DNA of 64,000 nt from Argentina anserina (taxonomy: Eukaryota > Streptophyta > Magnoliopsida > Rosales > Rosaceae): positions 25,605,555 through 25,669,554 of the forward strand of contig NC_065875.1 of NCBI RefSeq assembly GCF_933775445.1, read 5' to 3'. The notes beneath the pieces are model-generated. The model was not told the DNA's origin, did no database searches, and saw only the letters and a program-made list of their open reading frames with translations. This document shows, piece by piece, positions 33,189-45,526 of the stretch (position 1 is the first letter of the stretch; the number at the start of each line of letters is the position of its first letter). The position numbers and the translations under genes were made by a program.

Positions 33189-35668
33189 TATGGATCGGAT
33201 CATCCCTCGCATGCATGGGATTGGTACGGTTACTATGATATGATAGTACAATAAAAGTTAATCTGGGAAGGCTTTTCCACTACTACTGGTTTTAATTATC
33301 AATTTATGTATTAAATTTATATACGATATGTTTGTGTTTAATTTCCACGATATGCATAAAGCAAAAATCCCATAAATAATTAAAATTAAAGGAATAGTAC
33401 TAGTATTATAATGAAATTAAATTGGGCGTACGTATGCGTGATTCATACGATATGATTGGTTTATTGATAAAGATCAAGTCTTTGTACGTACGAAAATTAA
33501 TAATTAGAAGATTAAGGAGTAGCACGCGCGCGATATATATATATTAGATGTAGACATTATATCTCATTACAATATTGAAGATTCGAGATTTTCGAAATGA
33601 GAACCGTTTATAATTGATGGAACCGTACTGAAATAACTGATTCAATTCGATTCTGATTCCTATTTTTGAAATGATTTTGGAACAATTAGAACCGAATCTT
33701 CACAACTATATAAGAAAAAAAAACATTTTTTATCGTCGTCTTCCTCATCACTTTTTTTTTACTTTTTAGACTCCTACTAATCATTATATAAACTAAAAAA
33801 ACCATATTCGCGTTGCCTTATGCCCTCACTTCCTATGTTACTATGTCTCACTTCTTCTATTATTTTGTTATTCTCTAAAATCTAAATTGTCTTAGGTTTG
33901 CATTCTTTCTCTCTCAATTCTTTTTGAAATAATTGAGCATGTTAATTGTTGATTATTTGGTAATTGTATTAGATAGATTGTTGACGTTCTGTTGGTATTT
34001 TGTTGCATTTTAAAATTGATATTTTATATAATTATTGTTTAAGGCTTGAAGAGAAATATATATTATAATAAACTTTTACAACCGTAAAAATTTAAAAACC
34101 GACTCAATATTTACGGTTCTGGTTTCTTCTGATTTCGGAAGTAAATAATAGTAAATTCATATCGTTTTTTCTTTGCTGATTTCATTTCCGATTTAAAAAA
34201 AATTATTTTAAAATCGGTCGCAGGCCTCCATTATTGTCTATATATCTATATGGAATTATGTCATGCGTGATGCGCTGAGGACACACGTGAATTGTGTTTT
34301 GATTTTTTTTATATAAAATGGTAGGGCCGGACATACGGGTTGATTAGAAAGTTATATGGAAGTTAAAATAATTCTGTCTCCCCGCCATGTCCAATCATTC
34401 TGAATTTCTGATGAATTATATATATATTATCCAGCATTAAATTTTTCCAGATACATCTTGATCACAACCAATAAAACAGAATAATTGAGGGGTGAAACTT
34501 GGGGACAAGTACAGTAAAACGGATGTACAAGGGTACAAGTGAAATTGTGAAAATATATGAGAATTTAAATTTAAAGTTCTTTTATATATTAATTTTCCTT
34601 CTAGACGTAATTGAAACCTAAACTTGAGAATGAGACGTCCTCTAATTTAAAAGTCAGTGTATCCGCTGCTTGAGTGCTTGACGGTTAAAATTCATAAGGC
34701 AATTCAGTATCTTCCGAGTTCCCCTAGCTATATACTGCTCATAACCCTATAGTTAATTAGATGATTACTTTCATGCATCCACTATTCCACGTTCTGTTTT
34801 GATTTTCTAGCCTTGTACTCGTGTGATACACATGTTTTCATCGCATGAGTTTGTACAATTTTATTCAAGTGTTTAAGTAATTCTATTTTACCTCAATAGA
34901 TATTTTTGACAAAACACATTGATTAAGTATTTGTGGTTTTACGTAATTGTCATGCTGACTGTGTATGAGTGTAAGACTACAAAAAGGCATATTCATAAGT
35001 TCATATTTCGATGATTTTCTTGGGTGCCCCATTTATTATAGTAGAGATATGGCTGATTATATCATTACAAGTTTACAACAGATGAAAAATTACCTACTGC
35101 AAGGCGAGATTCACATGATCATGTGATGGATGTTTAGGAAGTTAAGTGACTAATTAGGGCAAGTAGAATTTAATATTGTGATTTGTTCATTAATACTAGC
35201 AACAAATCACACACACCATGTTTGCAATTAATCTTTAAAAAAATATTTACCGGAGAAAATCCTTAGGTGGGTTGAGGAAAAAGTAAGAGTTGAGAAAATT
35301 ATAGAGAGAAAACCCCACGTTTATGTGGAGGAAAAAGTGGAACTTAGGAAAGTTACATAAAAAAATGCTTTGATTTATGTTTATATTATTTTATTTATTA
35401 CTAATTTGTCTTTTATTTATTTAAATTTATTTAATATAGTTTATAGTATAAAAATTAAGTTGTATTTTCAATCATTTTAGTTGATAAAATGAGTTTTGGT
35501 TATAAGAATATAGATAATTCGTGCCCTCTTGGCCTCTTGTATATAAGTATATGAGGCTAAGGAGTTTTCTTCAACATTCTGGATCATTACTTCTGCACTA
35601 GCTTGTTCGTATAACTTGCTATTTGATTGCTTCTTTCAGTTCAAAAGAGAGTTTTTAATTTAGTGAAA
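33189..35668 (+). other. Intergenic, includes TATA box of MLP copy 4
   Basis: Mostly AT-rich sequence without a recognised gene. TATATAAG at 35540-35547 lies about 125 bp upstream of the copy 4 start codon and is its likely TATA box. Confidence 0.5.
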
Positions 35669-36233
35669 ATGGCTTTGACTGGTAAGGTAGAAACGGATGT
35701 ACATATCAAGTCTTCTGCTGCAAAGTTCCATGACATGTTCACCCACAAACCACATCACATTTCCAATGTCAGCGGCAGCAACATTCAAGGCTGTGATTTA
35801 CATGAAGGTGACTGGGGAACAGTCGGTACTATCGTCTGTTGGAATTATGTTCACGGTAAGTATTTATTCAGCCTCTCTTGCAAGGCTATAACTAGCTTTT
35901 TCATATATGAATCGACATATATTTGACCATGCCAATATATATAAATATTATGCAGACGGAAAAGCTTGTGTTGCGAAGGAAAAAATTGAAGCCATAGATG
36001 CAGAAAAGAACTTGGTGACTTTCAGAGTACTTGAGGGAGACCTAATGGATCATTACAAGAGCTTCGTGATCACCCTTCAAGCCAATCCAAAAGATGAAGT
36101 CGAAGGCTGCACCGTGCACTGGACTATGGAGTATGAGAAACATCACGGCGATATTACCGATCCACATACCCTGCTCCAGCTTGCCGTCGAGGTTTCCAAT
36201 GACATCGATGCTCACCTTACTGCCGATGCATAG
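35669..36233 (+). CDS. MLP-like protein (Bet v 1 superfamily), copy 4
   Basis: Exons 35669-35855 and 35956-36233 give 154 residues with canonical GTAAGT...TGCAG splice sites. The start is the ATG of MALTGKVETDV; an in-frame ATG at 35627 would add 14 residues not seen in the family. Family blocks: AAKFHDMFTHKPHHI, GCDLHEGDWGTVG, DGKACVAKEKIEAIDAEK, HYKSFVITLQA, TVHWTMEYEKH and DIDAHL. The exon 2 wording (GCTVHWTMEYEK, DPHTLL) is closest to the pseudogene copy 2, so these two may be the most recent duplicates. The frame is intact; the ligand is unknown. Confidence 0.92.
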
Positions 36234-37282
36234 TAACACACTGCACAGAGCTTAATAGATGTTCATACATGCTCTTGTCAGTTATGTGGTGCATCATTTG
36301 TATTCGGTTGTGTATGAAATAAGAGATCTGATATGGTGACTGTCAACGTATCAATCAGGTCTGTGAAGCAATATTTAATCATGTTGTAATTGTGTGGGAA
36401 CTTGGACTGTTGTTCAATCTTGTGTGTGATTGTGAATCAATAAATATATTATAATACATATGAGGTTTCTTCAGTTTGATCTACGTACTGGCATTGGTAC
36501 TTTTAGTGTAAGATCGTAAGATAATTGCTAGTTATCAGTGCATTTGAGGCAGTGAGGCACCAGTGGCAGAGAATATAATATTTGTGAGAAATCTGAGAAT
36601 ACATGGCACTTGTGTTTAAGATCCAGTCTTTTGTGGTGCTATTCTAGCTGGAAATCAAAATCAGCCTTTTGGAACTAGTACGTGACGCAATTTCCCAATA
36701 ATCCTAGGATAACGAAGCCAATTCTTAATCCCACGCACTATCCACACAAAATGAGTAATGGGCCAACTTAAAAACAACAAACCTGCTAAAAGTCGAATTA
36801 GGGACATGATCCCAGCTAATTTTCGCGTGTTTTTGTCTCTACTAGTCCGTAACACTTTGAATTTTATGCTTATTTGAGTTATTTATGTGTAATGTAAACC
36901 GATGCAAACATTAGAATTTCATTATTACTTTGCTTTTGGAGGAACAACGGAAATTTTTTCTTTATAACAATTTAAACTCTATATTGATTAATGTATCATA
37001 AGTTCATATTAACTTCATAACCATGTATCAAAAAAATGTATCATTACCACCCAACCCTAATCATGATAAAACTTGAAACAAAAGCCCACTGAAATGAGAG
37101 CCCTATTCCGCTTGACCCAATTCTTCGACGCAAGTCCAAATATGAGTATCTAGACAAGAACTTGACACGGGGGCCCAATTCCATCAACCCCGTTAGTTGT
37201 GAACGATGAAAGTCGTCCCAATTTGGAAGAAGTTGGCCAGAACAAAGAACTATGGATTCAGTTTTGCTCAGCCCCACCCCAA
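36234..37282. other. Intergenic, 3' flank of MLP copy 4
   Basis: No gene recognised. The antisense frames here show no known motif. Confidence 0.4.
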
Positions 37283-37527
37283 GGGGTGATATCACCTCCC
37301 AATTCAAAACATGCCACATGTACGAGAAAGAGATATACTTTTTTAATAAATAAGTTATCTGATAATATATGTTTCATTCAATGAGTAATTAAACTTTTTA
37401 TTTAGAGAAAAAATTAAAAAATTTCCACGAGTCTTCACGAGTATATTTTCACAATCTAGAAGACTAGTGGAATTTCTCTCTCTCGTACATGTGGCCTGTT
37501 TTGAATTGGGAGGTGATATCACTCCCT
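37283..37527. mobile_element. Inverted-repeat MITE, about 245 bp
   Basis: The left arm (GGGGTGATATCACCTCCCAA, running on to ACATGTACGAGA) matches the inverted right arm over about 55 bp with few differences. Each arm contains GGTGATATCAC(C/T), which is itself palindromic or nearly so. No clear target duplication. Confidence 0.65.
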
Positions 37528-37807
37528 TAGGAGAACTATCAACTATATGCCACCAAAATGTGTAGTCAAACACTTCAGCCGTTTTATTCAATTGAAGCGT
37601 ATATACACTAAATATGCCGGCCGGACGAAGTTGAATAAAATAGTTTGTCAATATCTCATTGTTTTATTTCAAAAAATATCTCATATAGTTATAATCCTAG
37701 ATTCCATTTTGATCCATTTTTATGGAGTCTGTTAAACAGTGACAAGTGTGATCAGTAGATCAACTGTACTGATATTGTCTACCTCGCGGGTGTTGTGTTT
37801 TAATCAC

Positions 37808-38330
37808 TGTAACGACCCCAAAATTTCGAGCTTAAAAACTCAAAATTCTAAAGTCGTTAAACACAAAATAATCTCAAATAAATCGAAATCATTAAAGTGT
37901 AACAGCGGATCAATTCTGAGTTCAAAATACAACTCAGTCAAACCGATTATTACAACCAAATTATAATTCAACATTATAACAAATGGAAATGTATAATCCC
38001 CACAACAACCTCACAAGATAGTCACACAAAATCCTCACATAAGCTGGAGATAAATAACTTCAAGTCCTCTGAGTGGTCCGTCAATTCCCGCTAATCCACA
38101 CCTGCGGAGTTATCCACTACACCATCGAATTGGTGCACCGGGATTGTAAACACAACCCGGTAAGCTTTACAGCTCGTATGAGTAAAATGAAAATATATAA
38201 CTCGCATATCAATATATACGAAAATTCACAAATCAAACAAATATAAATGCACTCATGAGTCAGTGGACGGCCCATCTGGTTGTCCCAAAGAAATATGAAA
38301 TAAAATGCTCATGAGAAATTAGCTGTCTTT
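37808..38330 (+). mobile_element. LTR fragment, inverted relative of the window-start LTR
   Basis: Starts TGTAACGACCCCAAAATTTC and matches the first 315 bp of the window in inverted orientation over about 230 bp (blocks AATAATCTCAA, CAGCGGATCA, AACTCAGTCAA, CACAACAACCTCACAA). The right limit is estimated; no partner LTR, internal region or target duplication is visible. Confidence 0.55.
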
Positions 38331-38540
38331 CTATTTTAGTCGATGATAATTACTTGTCACGCTTACATGTCTTTTATGGTAGATTGAATTATTCAATCCA
38401 CGGAAGCCAATGTTTCAAATTGATGTATAAGGTGAAAGAGATCGATACCCCGCGTGCGGTTGACGTCTTAGCATGTATAGTTTACGAATTAATCAGCTAG
38501 CTAGCTAGCGTCTTATACAATCAATACAAGGATTCAATTG

Positions 38541-39098
38541 TAGGGGTGGGCATACAAAACGGAAATCCCGATCCCGTCCCGATCCGTTCCGAAATTCATA
38601 GGGACGGGACGGAGGTCTAAAAACGTTCGTCCCGTCCCGATCCCGTCCCGTTTCATAATGGTGGGATGAGATGTGGGACGAATAATTTATATCCCGCTTT
38701 GTCCCGTCTCGTCTCACCTTTAATGAAAACTTAAAAATTCTTATATATTTGTATCAAAATGAAATTAATTTATGTTCTTAATAACTCCAAAATTATATCA
38801 ACTCAAATAATAATGGTAAATTATAATATTTTGAACATAATATGCATTTTTTTGTTAAAATTTCATTATTAAATGTTACTTTGTTATGAAAAAGTAAAAA
38901 TATAGGTTTTTATTTAACTTCATATGAAAGTGGGATTTGTCCCGTCCCGATCCCGTCCCGTCCCAACCGGGATTAATCCCGAGTGTGATGCATTCTTAAA
39001 AACCCTCGTCCCGTCCCGATCCCGTCCCGATTCAAAAGAGTGGGACGAGACGTGGGATGAGTCCCGTCCCGTCTCATCCCGTCCCGTGCCCACCCCTA
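38541..39098. mobile_element. hAT-like MITE, 558 bp
   Basis: Ends TAGGGGTGGGCA on both strands, with GTCCCG(T/A)-rich subterminal repeats on each side. Perfect 8-bp duplication TTCAATTG at 38533-38540 and 39099-39106. No transposase. The termini match the element at 17561-20640 (TAGGGGTGGACA), so both were probably mobilised by related hAT transposases. Confidence 0.85.
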
Positions 39099-39507
39099 TT
39101 CAATTGTGAGATATCTCGTATGGGGATACACCTAGGTAGTACCACAACAAGCTGCTTGGGGACCTGATCATGAGGCTGAAAATATTCTTGGTATGGTGAG
39201 TTACATACTCGTGTCACATGAATTGACTCATCATTAATTAACCGGGTGATGTGCTTGTTTGTGAAATATTATATATATCTTTTTAAAAAAATCATCGATA
39301 ATTTTAATAGTTGAAAACTATAATTAGTGGATTAGACACGAAGATTTTGTTAGATTTCTTTTTAGGATTAACGTACGTTAGTTGATCAGAAACGTTAATT
39401 ACTGACGTGTTAAATGGATTATGGCAATCACTAAATAATATTGGTGATGTTTTAAAGAAGTATATGTACCCGAGCGATGTGTTTTATTCAACTTGCATTC
39501 TATGTAG

Positions 39508-40376
39508 TAGGAAGGCTTCCAAGAAGTAAAGTATGTCCAAAGATGGTGAAGAATTACCTATCTCAAGAAAGAGACAAAAGGACCAAGCTCCTTGAAAAAT
39601 ACGTTGCTGCATGCTCAACCGCCAAGGTACCAAAATATAGGTTGGATAATCATATATATGCCTCTAACTGCTTCCTTGTTATTGAATGACTAGACCCGAT
39701 AATTAGATAGACTATACTTACTTAATATATAATATATATACTTTACATATAGTAAGTCAACTTAACTTGATATATACAGGTTAAGGTCGATGTTATGTTT
39801 ATTGAGGGTGATACAATTTCAAAGGCCATCCTAGACCTTATTCAGAATAATAATGTGAAGAATCTAGTTGTTGGCACAACGAAATCTAGTATAAGGTAAA
39901 AAGAAGTCGGAAGCAAATTTGGCACCCACTTCTATCATGCCCACTAGTCTAAGTAAATGTCAAATCTCTTTTATAATACTATAATTATAAGTTTATTGAG
40001 AAAAAATGATAGTTGACATTTATTTAGAGTGGTTGACGTAATAAGGGTGTACGAAAAATTTATTTAAAGAAAAATCAATGCATACCGACCTTACACCCAT
40101 GTATATCTTGTCAGTTAATTTTTTTAAATTTTATATAACAGGGACTGCTATTTCCTATTGTGTTTTAGGAAACTGAGGTCCAAAAAGGGAACTGGGGTTG
40201 CTAACCAGATACTGCGAAATGCATCTGCAGAAACAAGCTGTTGCGATATAAAGATCATATGCAAGGGAAAAGAACTCGTGATTGATCATCAGCTTGCATC
40301 GCCTTCCTCGCGTAGCAGTAATGCAAATTCCTCATCGACACAAGAGGACCAAGATCAAGAAGTAGCAACGAAGTAG
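39508..40376 (+). pseudogene. Universal stress protein-domain gene lacking its first exon
   Basis: Exons 39508-39626, 39780-39895 and 40169-40376 join in frame: VGRLPRSKVCPKMVKNYLSQ..., VKVDVMFIEGDTISKAILDL..., KLRSKKGTGVANQIL... to a TAG. This matches the C-terminal two thirds of the plant USP-like (adenine nucleotide alpha hydrolase-like) group containing Arabidopsis At5g47740: GRL-x-RS motif, then RR/KRxxLLxKY, then the NLVVGT strand that normally leads to the ATP-binding loop. The acceptor before VGRL is phase 1 and needs an upstream exon for the first strands (VYVAVGK...LIHVFP). None was found back to 36.2 kb. A hAT element lies 0.4 kb upstream. Likely a truncated gene, though a very distant first exon cannot be excluded. 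Confidence 0.65.
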
Positions 40377-41176
40377 TAATGTGATCGACATGACAATCCT
40401 TGATCATCAGATAATTAATAATAACAGATACATCGAGGAGCTAGCTAGTTTAGGATACAAATTAAAGCATGTAAAGCCGTAAAGGGGAAAAGAAAACTCC
40501 AATGACTGTGCTTCATTTTGTTCAAAAGTGTTTAAGTTTGCATATAATCTTCTTACATCAGTGCCATGCCTAACAAGTAATCAATATAATGAATATATCG
40601 TCTCCCTGACAGAAGAACAATGCCTTATAAAATATTGGGTATTTTAACCTTCTCTCTTTCCAATTGCATCACCCTTCATTGTGAGACTCTCTAACATGAT
40701 TATCTAATTAATAGCTGGCATCGTCCTTAATAATATTGTGTCTCTCAGTGCAAACTTACAATAAGATGGCCGGAAAAACAAGAAATTAACCTTATTCTAA
40801 GCAAACAAACAGTGTACATTGTACAAGTTGATATGGTCAACAGTAATCAAGAATATTAATAGCTTGCTATCCACGCTATTACTAAATGTGAACCTAGCTT
40901 TTTCCTCACCGTGGCTGCTTGGTCCAGAAGACCAGAATGGTATGCTAGTCACTCTATTTTAAGTTAGATGCATGTGCAGTACTTTTCTTCCTCGCCGTGA
41001 ATATTGGTCAAGAATTGATATTAAGATCTAAAGAGCCTGTCAGTTGAAAGAGCCAAAGACTCAAGTTTTCATCTCTCCCTGGCTATTTTTTGTGTTTCGG
41101 TACTTTGGTTTTCCAATCAGTTCAGTATTACTAGTGGTTAGCAAGAATAACTATCGCGGCAGTTGTTAGAAGCAGA
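40377..41176. other. Intergenic, 5' flank of MLP copy 5
   Basis: No gene or repeat recognised; no strong TATA box identified before the copy 5 start. Confidence 0.4.
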
Positions 41177-41804
41177 ATGGCGAACAGTAAGTTTGGGAAG
41201 GTGGAGACGCATATTGACATCAAGGCTTGTGCTGAGAGGTTCTATGATATATGGCTGAACAAGCCACACCAAATACCAAATATGATCACCTCCCACACCC
41301 GTGCTAGGCTTACCAGTGTCGATGTACATGGTGACGATCGCCACTCAGGTGGAAAAGTCGGTACTCTCAGCTCCTGGAATTATGTCCAAGGTATCTGTTT
41401 TGTATGTTTCCAACTAATATATGATCTTCTCAATTTTCCTGAATGTGAGAAATGATTACTCTTTGATTAGGTGTAATATATGCTCATTTTTTTCACGAAT
41501 TAATTAGTTGCTCGCATGTTGGTATGCAGATGGGAAAGCTAAAGTAGCTGAGGAGATAATCGAATCCATAGAGAGGGAGAACAAATCAGTGACTTGGAAA
41601 GTAATTGGAGGAGACCTACTTGAGCATTATAAGAGCTTCAAGTTCATTCTGCAGATTACTACTCAAAATGGTGATCAGGCCTTATCGGTGGCGTATTGGA
41701 TTTTGGAATATGAAAAGGTTAATGACAATGTTCCAGATCCCCACGGTTTGCTCCAGTTGGTAATTGACGTCAACAAAGATGTCGATGCCCATCTGAACAC
41801 CTGA
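41177..41804 (+). CDS. MLP-like protein (Bet v 1 superfamily), copy 5
   Basis: Exons 41177-41390 and 41530-41804 give 162 residues, the longest in the cluster. The extra length lies in exon 1 (HTRARLTSVDVHGDDRHSGG), where the usual GCDLHEGDWG loop is replaced by VHGDDRHSGGKVG. Other blocks are typical: VETHIDIKACAERFYDIW, NKPHQIPN, DGKAKVAEEIIESIE, HYKSFKFILQI, WILEYEKV and DVDAHLNT. The frame and splice sites (GTATCT...TGCAG) are usable. The altered loop borders the cavity entrance in Bet v 1-type folds, so ligand choice may differ; this is inference. Confidence 0.92.
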
Positions 41805-42441
41805 ATCAGCTACTTAATTATGGGACATTATCAGCCCATAACGTACCCACAAGCAGCGTTGTTTACTTCCATTTGATCATATGTTTGTCTATGTTTTCCT
41901 ATAGTAAGTAAGGCTGCCTTCATCTTTTTAATCCAATCTTGTCAAGGAATAAGCAGTGTTGTATGTTAAGTTATTGTCGTTATCATTCTGCTAGACTGGA
42001 GGTTATATGTACCTCAGTACTACGTCTGCAGTTCTTCTGTTTTGGCTAGGGCATGGCCATCGTCCTCCCTTCTTCTGTTTGTAAGATTTAGCTTTTTTAA
42101 TAACTCAGATTTTGAGGCTACGCACACTTCACAACAGCAGCTGCTTATCAATACACACAACTCTGTATTTCAGTATTTGATTTGATCCTTTGTATCAATA
42201 TTTGTGCACCCTAACATTATATATAGCTGCTTGCAGCTCTATAATGTTGAATATAAATTCATCGGTTCTCAACTTCTCATCGACCGACAAATCCACTTTT
42301 GGCATACATGTCAATCTCAGTCATGTCAAGGATTCTGTCCACTTCACTAGCTATGAGAAATCTGCAAATTTGAGTTAGGATCAGTTAGTTTAGTAACGCA
42401 ATTGTTACAGACTTACAGTTCAATGAGTTCTGTAATGGGGC
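41805..42441. other. Convergent intergenic region
   Basis: MLP copy 5 and the phosphohexomutase-like gene converge here, so both 3' UTRs should lie in it. Nothing else recognised. Confidence 0.5.
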
Positions 42442-44779
42442 TTACTTATCTCGAAGAACTCTAGTCATCGTTTGGCAGCAGCCAGGCACAGATGATTGCA
42501 TATTGACTGCAATATTGGGGTTGTGAATGCTCTGCCGAATGTGTACCCAGCCATGCTGTCCATGCACCTCATCTGATACTTTAGCCCTGAAACGTACACA
42601 ATTTCATTACATGAAAACTAAGAAGATACATACTATATATACTACTAAGCTTAAAAAAAATACTGTATATATATTACTCTGTCCATTTGTTGAATTACAA
42701 TAATAATTTAAATTTAAATCACGCAGTACCTATACATGTGAGCATCAACTGCAGCAGCCGATGTTTCATTTGAGTCTACTAGACAGCCTTCGCTGACCCA
42801 ACAATCTCCACATGTATTTAATTCCCATCCTTCAAGTCTTCCCTCCTACAAGTCATCAACGATTTGTTGTAAGTAAAGCAGATTCACATCCATATGACTT
42901 AGAGCTAGCTGGATATACACTTTCATGTGCTAATTACTGAACAAGTACCTCAACGTACTGTCGGAACGTTTCAATTGCCTCAATTGCCTTTTGTTTTGCA
43001 TATCTTGGCTCAGAGACTACATTCGTCCTTAGCTCTACAGATTCTTCTGGTTCTTCAAGATCGTTAATGATACTTCCAATCCCTTCATCTGATCCGGCAA
43101 GCTTCATTTGTACCATCTCAATGATGATCTTCACCACCATGTAAGCCCCTATGATTTAACGAAGTGAGTTACTATGCAAGATTGCAAGTATATTCATAAC
43201 CAAAGCACAAAAATGATATAGTACTAACCATCATCAAGGAAAAAGTTCTCTTTAAGAGCACCATGGCCGGAAGTTTCCATCATAAGATGAGTTTCAATTC
43301 CATCCTTATTAAGCTGGACTCCCTTGTCAATCACATTCCTGTAACCAACACGATATAAGCAATGATGACCTCCTCTATTGGTGATAAATCTTGTAAGTGC
43401 CATACTAGTTCGAGCATCGGTTACAATGATAGTTCCAGGGTTTTCCTTCAATACAATAGCTGAAATCAGCTTGTCCCCATTAATGGGTTTCCCTATGTTG
43501 TCTACAACGCCACTGCGGTCCACATCAGTGTCAAACACTATTCCAAGATCAGCAGAGTTTTCTAGCACTGCAGCTCTTGTAAATGGCGACTTTGTCCTCC
43601 GGATTGGGAATGTGGTTTGGAAACATCCCATCTGGTTTTAGGTGTAGAGACCCAAATGTGTCTGCTCCTAGCTTGTCTAATACATCCCATGTGAAGAAGC
43701 CTCCTGATCCATTACCAGCATTGACTATTATCTGCACATATTGTCAACTGAATTTGGATTAAATGTTCTAACATTAATTACAGGTGGAAGGTGACACAAT
43801 GCATGGATGAAAAGCTAGCTAGATTGAGAACCTGAAATCCTCGAAGTGGAGTGTCGTAGTGTAGTGGATGGTTTACTCTCTCCTTAATAATGTTTCGGAG
43901 GTGCTCCGAGTAAGAGCTCATGAAATCAATTCTTGATGGTTTTATACCAAGTATGCTTGACACTTTGGTGAGCCTATTAGCATACTTTCTGGCAGCTTTG
44001 TCACATATCTCCTCCACTTCAAGCGAGGTCAATCCCCCTCTCTTGGTGAAGAATTTCAAACCGTTGCGCGTGTAGGGCAAGTGAGATGCTGTCATCTGCA
44101 ATACAACAACATTCAATCTCATCAGGCCACATATGGAATAACACTTGGTCAGTTGGTCTCTCTAAGCTTATAGAGCTATAGTACTGCGTTTGCAATAAAA
44201 CTATGCATCCATATATGAAGATTTGCTCTATGCTACCATGATAGAAGCGTCATAGGAAAATGGAGGCAAAATTGTACTCATGAAGCAAGCAGGAGTGGTT
44301 GCAAGTCCCATATCAAACACCAAACAACCGGCACGAGCTAGACCTGAAAATACAGCTACACTCAAAGATGTTCCTGATATTCTAGGGTCTCTGCCAAGGG
44401 ACACCTTAACATTCTCCACAGGCTGTTCTCTCTCCTTCTCCAAGCCATTGATAACCCACTCACCAAAGCTCTCTGCAATGGCCTCCACCGCCGGAGGCGT
44501 TAGGTCGACTGACCTTCCCTTCTCACCTTCCAAGGCGACACCACGAACATCTGATCCGTTTTGAAGCCTCCGAATTCTGTCCATCTCTTCATCCACCACA
44601 ACTTCATTGTAGTACTTGAAAGTGCTAGAAGATCTTACACATACAAATTTAGTAAATGACAGGGAAGTATATGGAAAACTAAGATTTGAGTGGAATGTTA
44701 TGGCTGCTGGATTTGAGGGGAAGAGTGGATTTTGAGCACTAGTTTGCAACGATATTGAAGTTGTTAAAGAGGAAGCCAT
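42442..44779 (-). CDS. Phosphoglucomutase/phosphomannomutase-like protein, plastid type, frameshifted
   Basis: Six exons, high to low: 44779-44237, 44095-43832, 43731-43229, 43148-42949, 42845-42730, 42586-42442; about 590 residues if intact. Residues 1 to about 50 are Ser/Thr-rich and fit a plastid transit peptide. Alpha-D-phosphohexomutase loops present: catalytic TASHLPYTRNG at the exon 1-2 junction, metal loop DTDVDRSG, and sugar loop METSGH. The C-terminal phosphate loop reads HIRQSIHNPN instead of the classical R-x-SGTEP, as in the At1g70820/At5g17530 group, whose reaction is not settled. In exon 3 the frame breaks near 43578-43592 (PNPEDKVA then, in another frame, FTRAAVLENSADLG); two bases are missing or one is extra, since the exon is 503 nt where 502 or 505 fits its phases. 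Confidence 0.85.
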
Positions 44780-45526
44780 TGTAATTCTGTTTCAGTTCAA
44801 GTTGGCGCCCTCGGTACCTTGTTTCAAAAGATTGATTTTGAGGGGGAATTCAGACCAAGCATGCAAATTTAAAGATAAGATATCTCAGTAGTAAACCATA
44901 ACCATACAACCTTAACATCCATACAAGAGTAACAAAAATATCTATGAACAAAATTCCAAATCCCAAACTTCATTTTCTGGCAGCAAGCTCAATACTCCTG
45001 CGATAAGAACTTGGAGAATGGCATATTCTCCATGTACATAGCAATGTTTGCACGTTTAGAACAATGATCACCCATAGACGCCTGGTTAAATGTATCTTAA
45101 TATAGAACAAAACTTATGTTCTCATTAGTCACAGTCCAGATCTTCTGAATCATCCACGTACCGCAAAAAAGACCTGATTTTTGCAGTTGAAGGATTAGAA
45201 TCATTAGAGTATGCAACTGTAGCCATCTATCTAAACCCAATGCCTCAGCATTCAAAGGATATGCACGCATGACGCATCTAAATTGAACATGAAAAAACCA
45301 TCTTTTTTCTGGTGACGATGAAGCCAATCGAGATCTTTTATTTAGTATATCCAAATATCACATGCTCCAAACACTTTTTAGGTCATTTCTGAGCTTAAAA
45401 AACTTGGTAATAAAATTTTGACGATCATTACATATATGCATGTGCATTCAATACAAAAAAAACGTATATATGCTACTCGAAAGCTATACTATAAATTCTA
45501 TATATGAATTGCAAAAACTACTAGAC
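44780..45526. other. Intergenic between the mutase-like gene and the CAR gene
   Basis: Should hold the mutase promoter and the CAR 3' UTR. No gene or repeat recognised. Confidence 0.45.
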
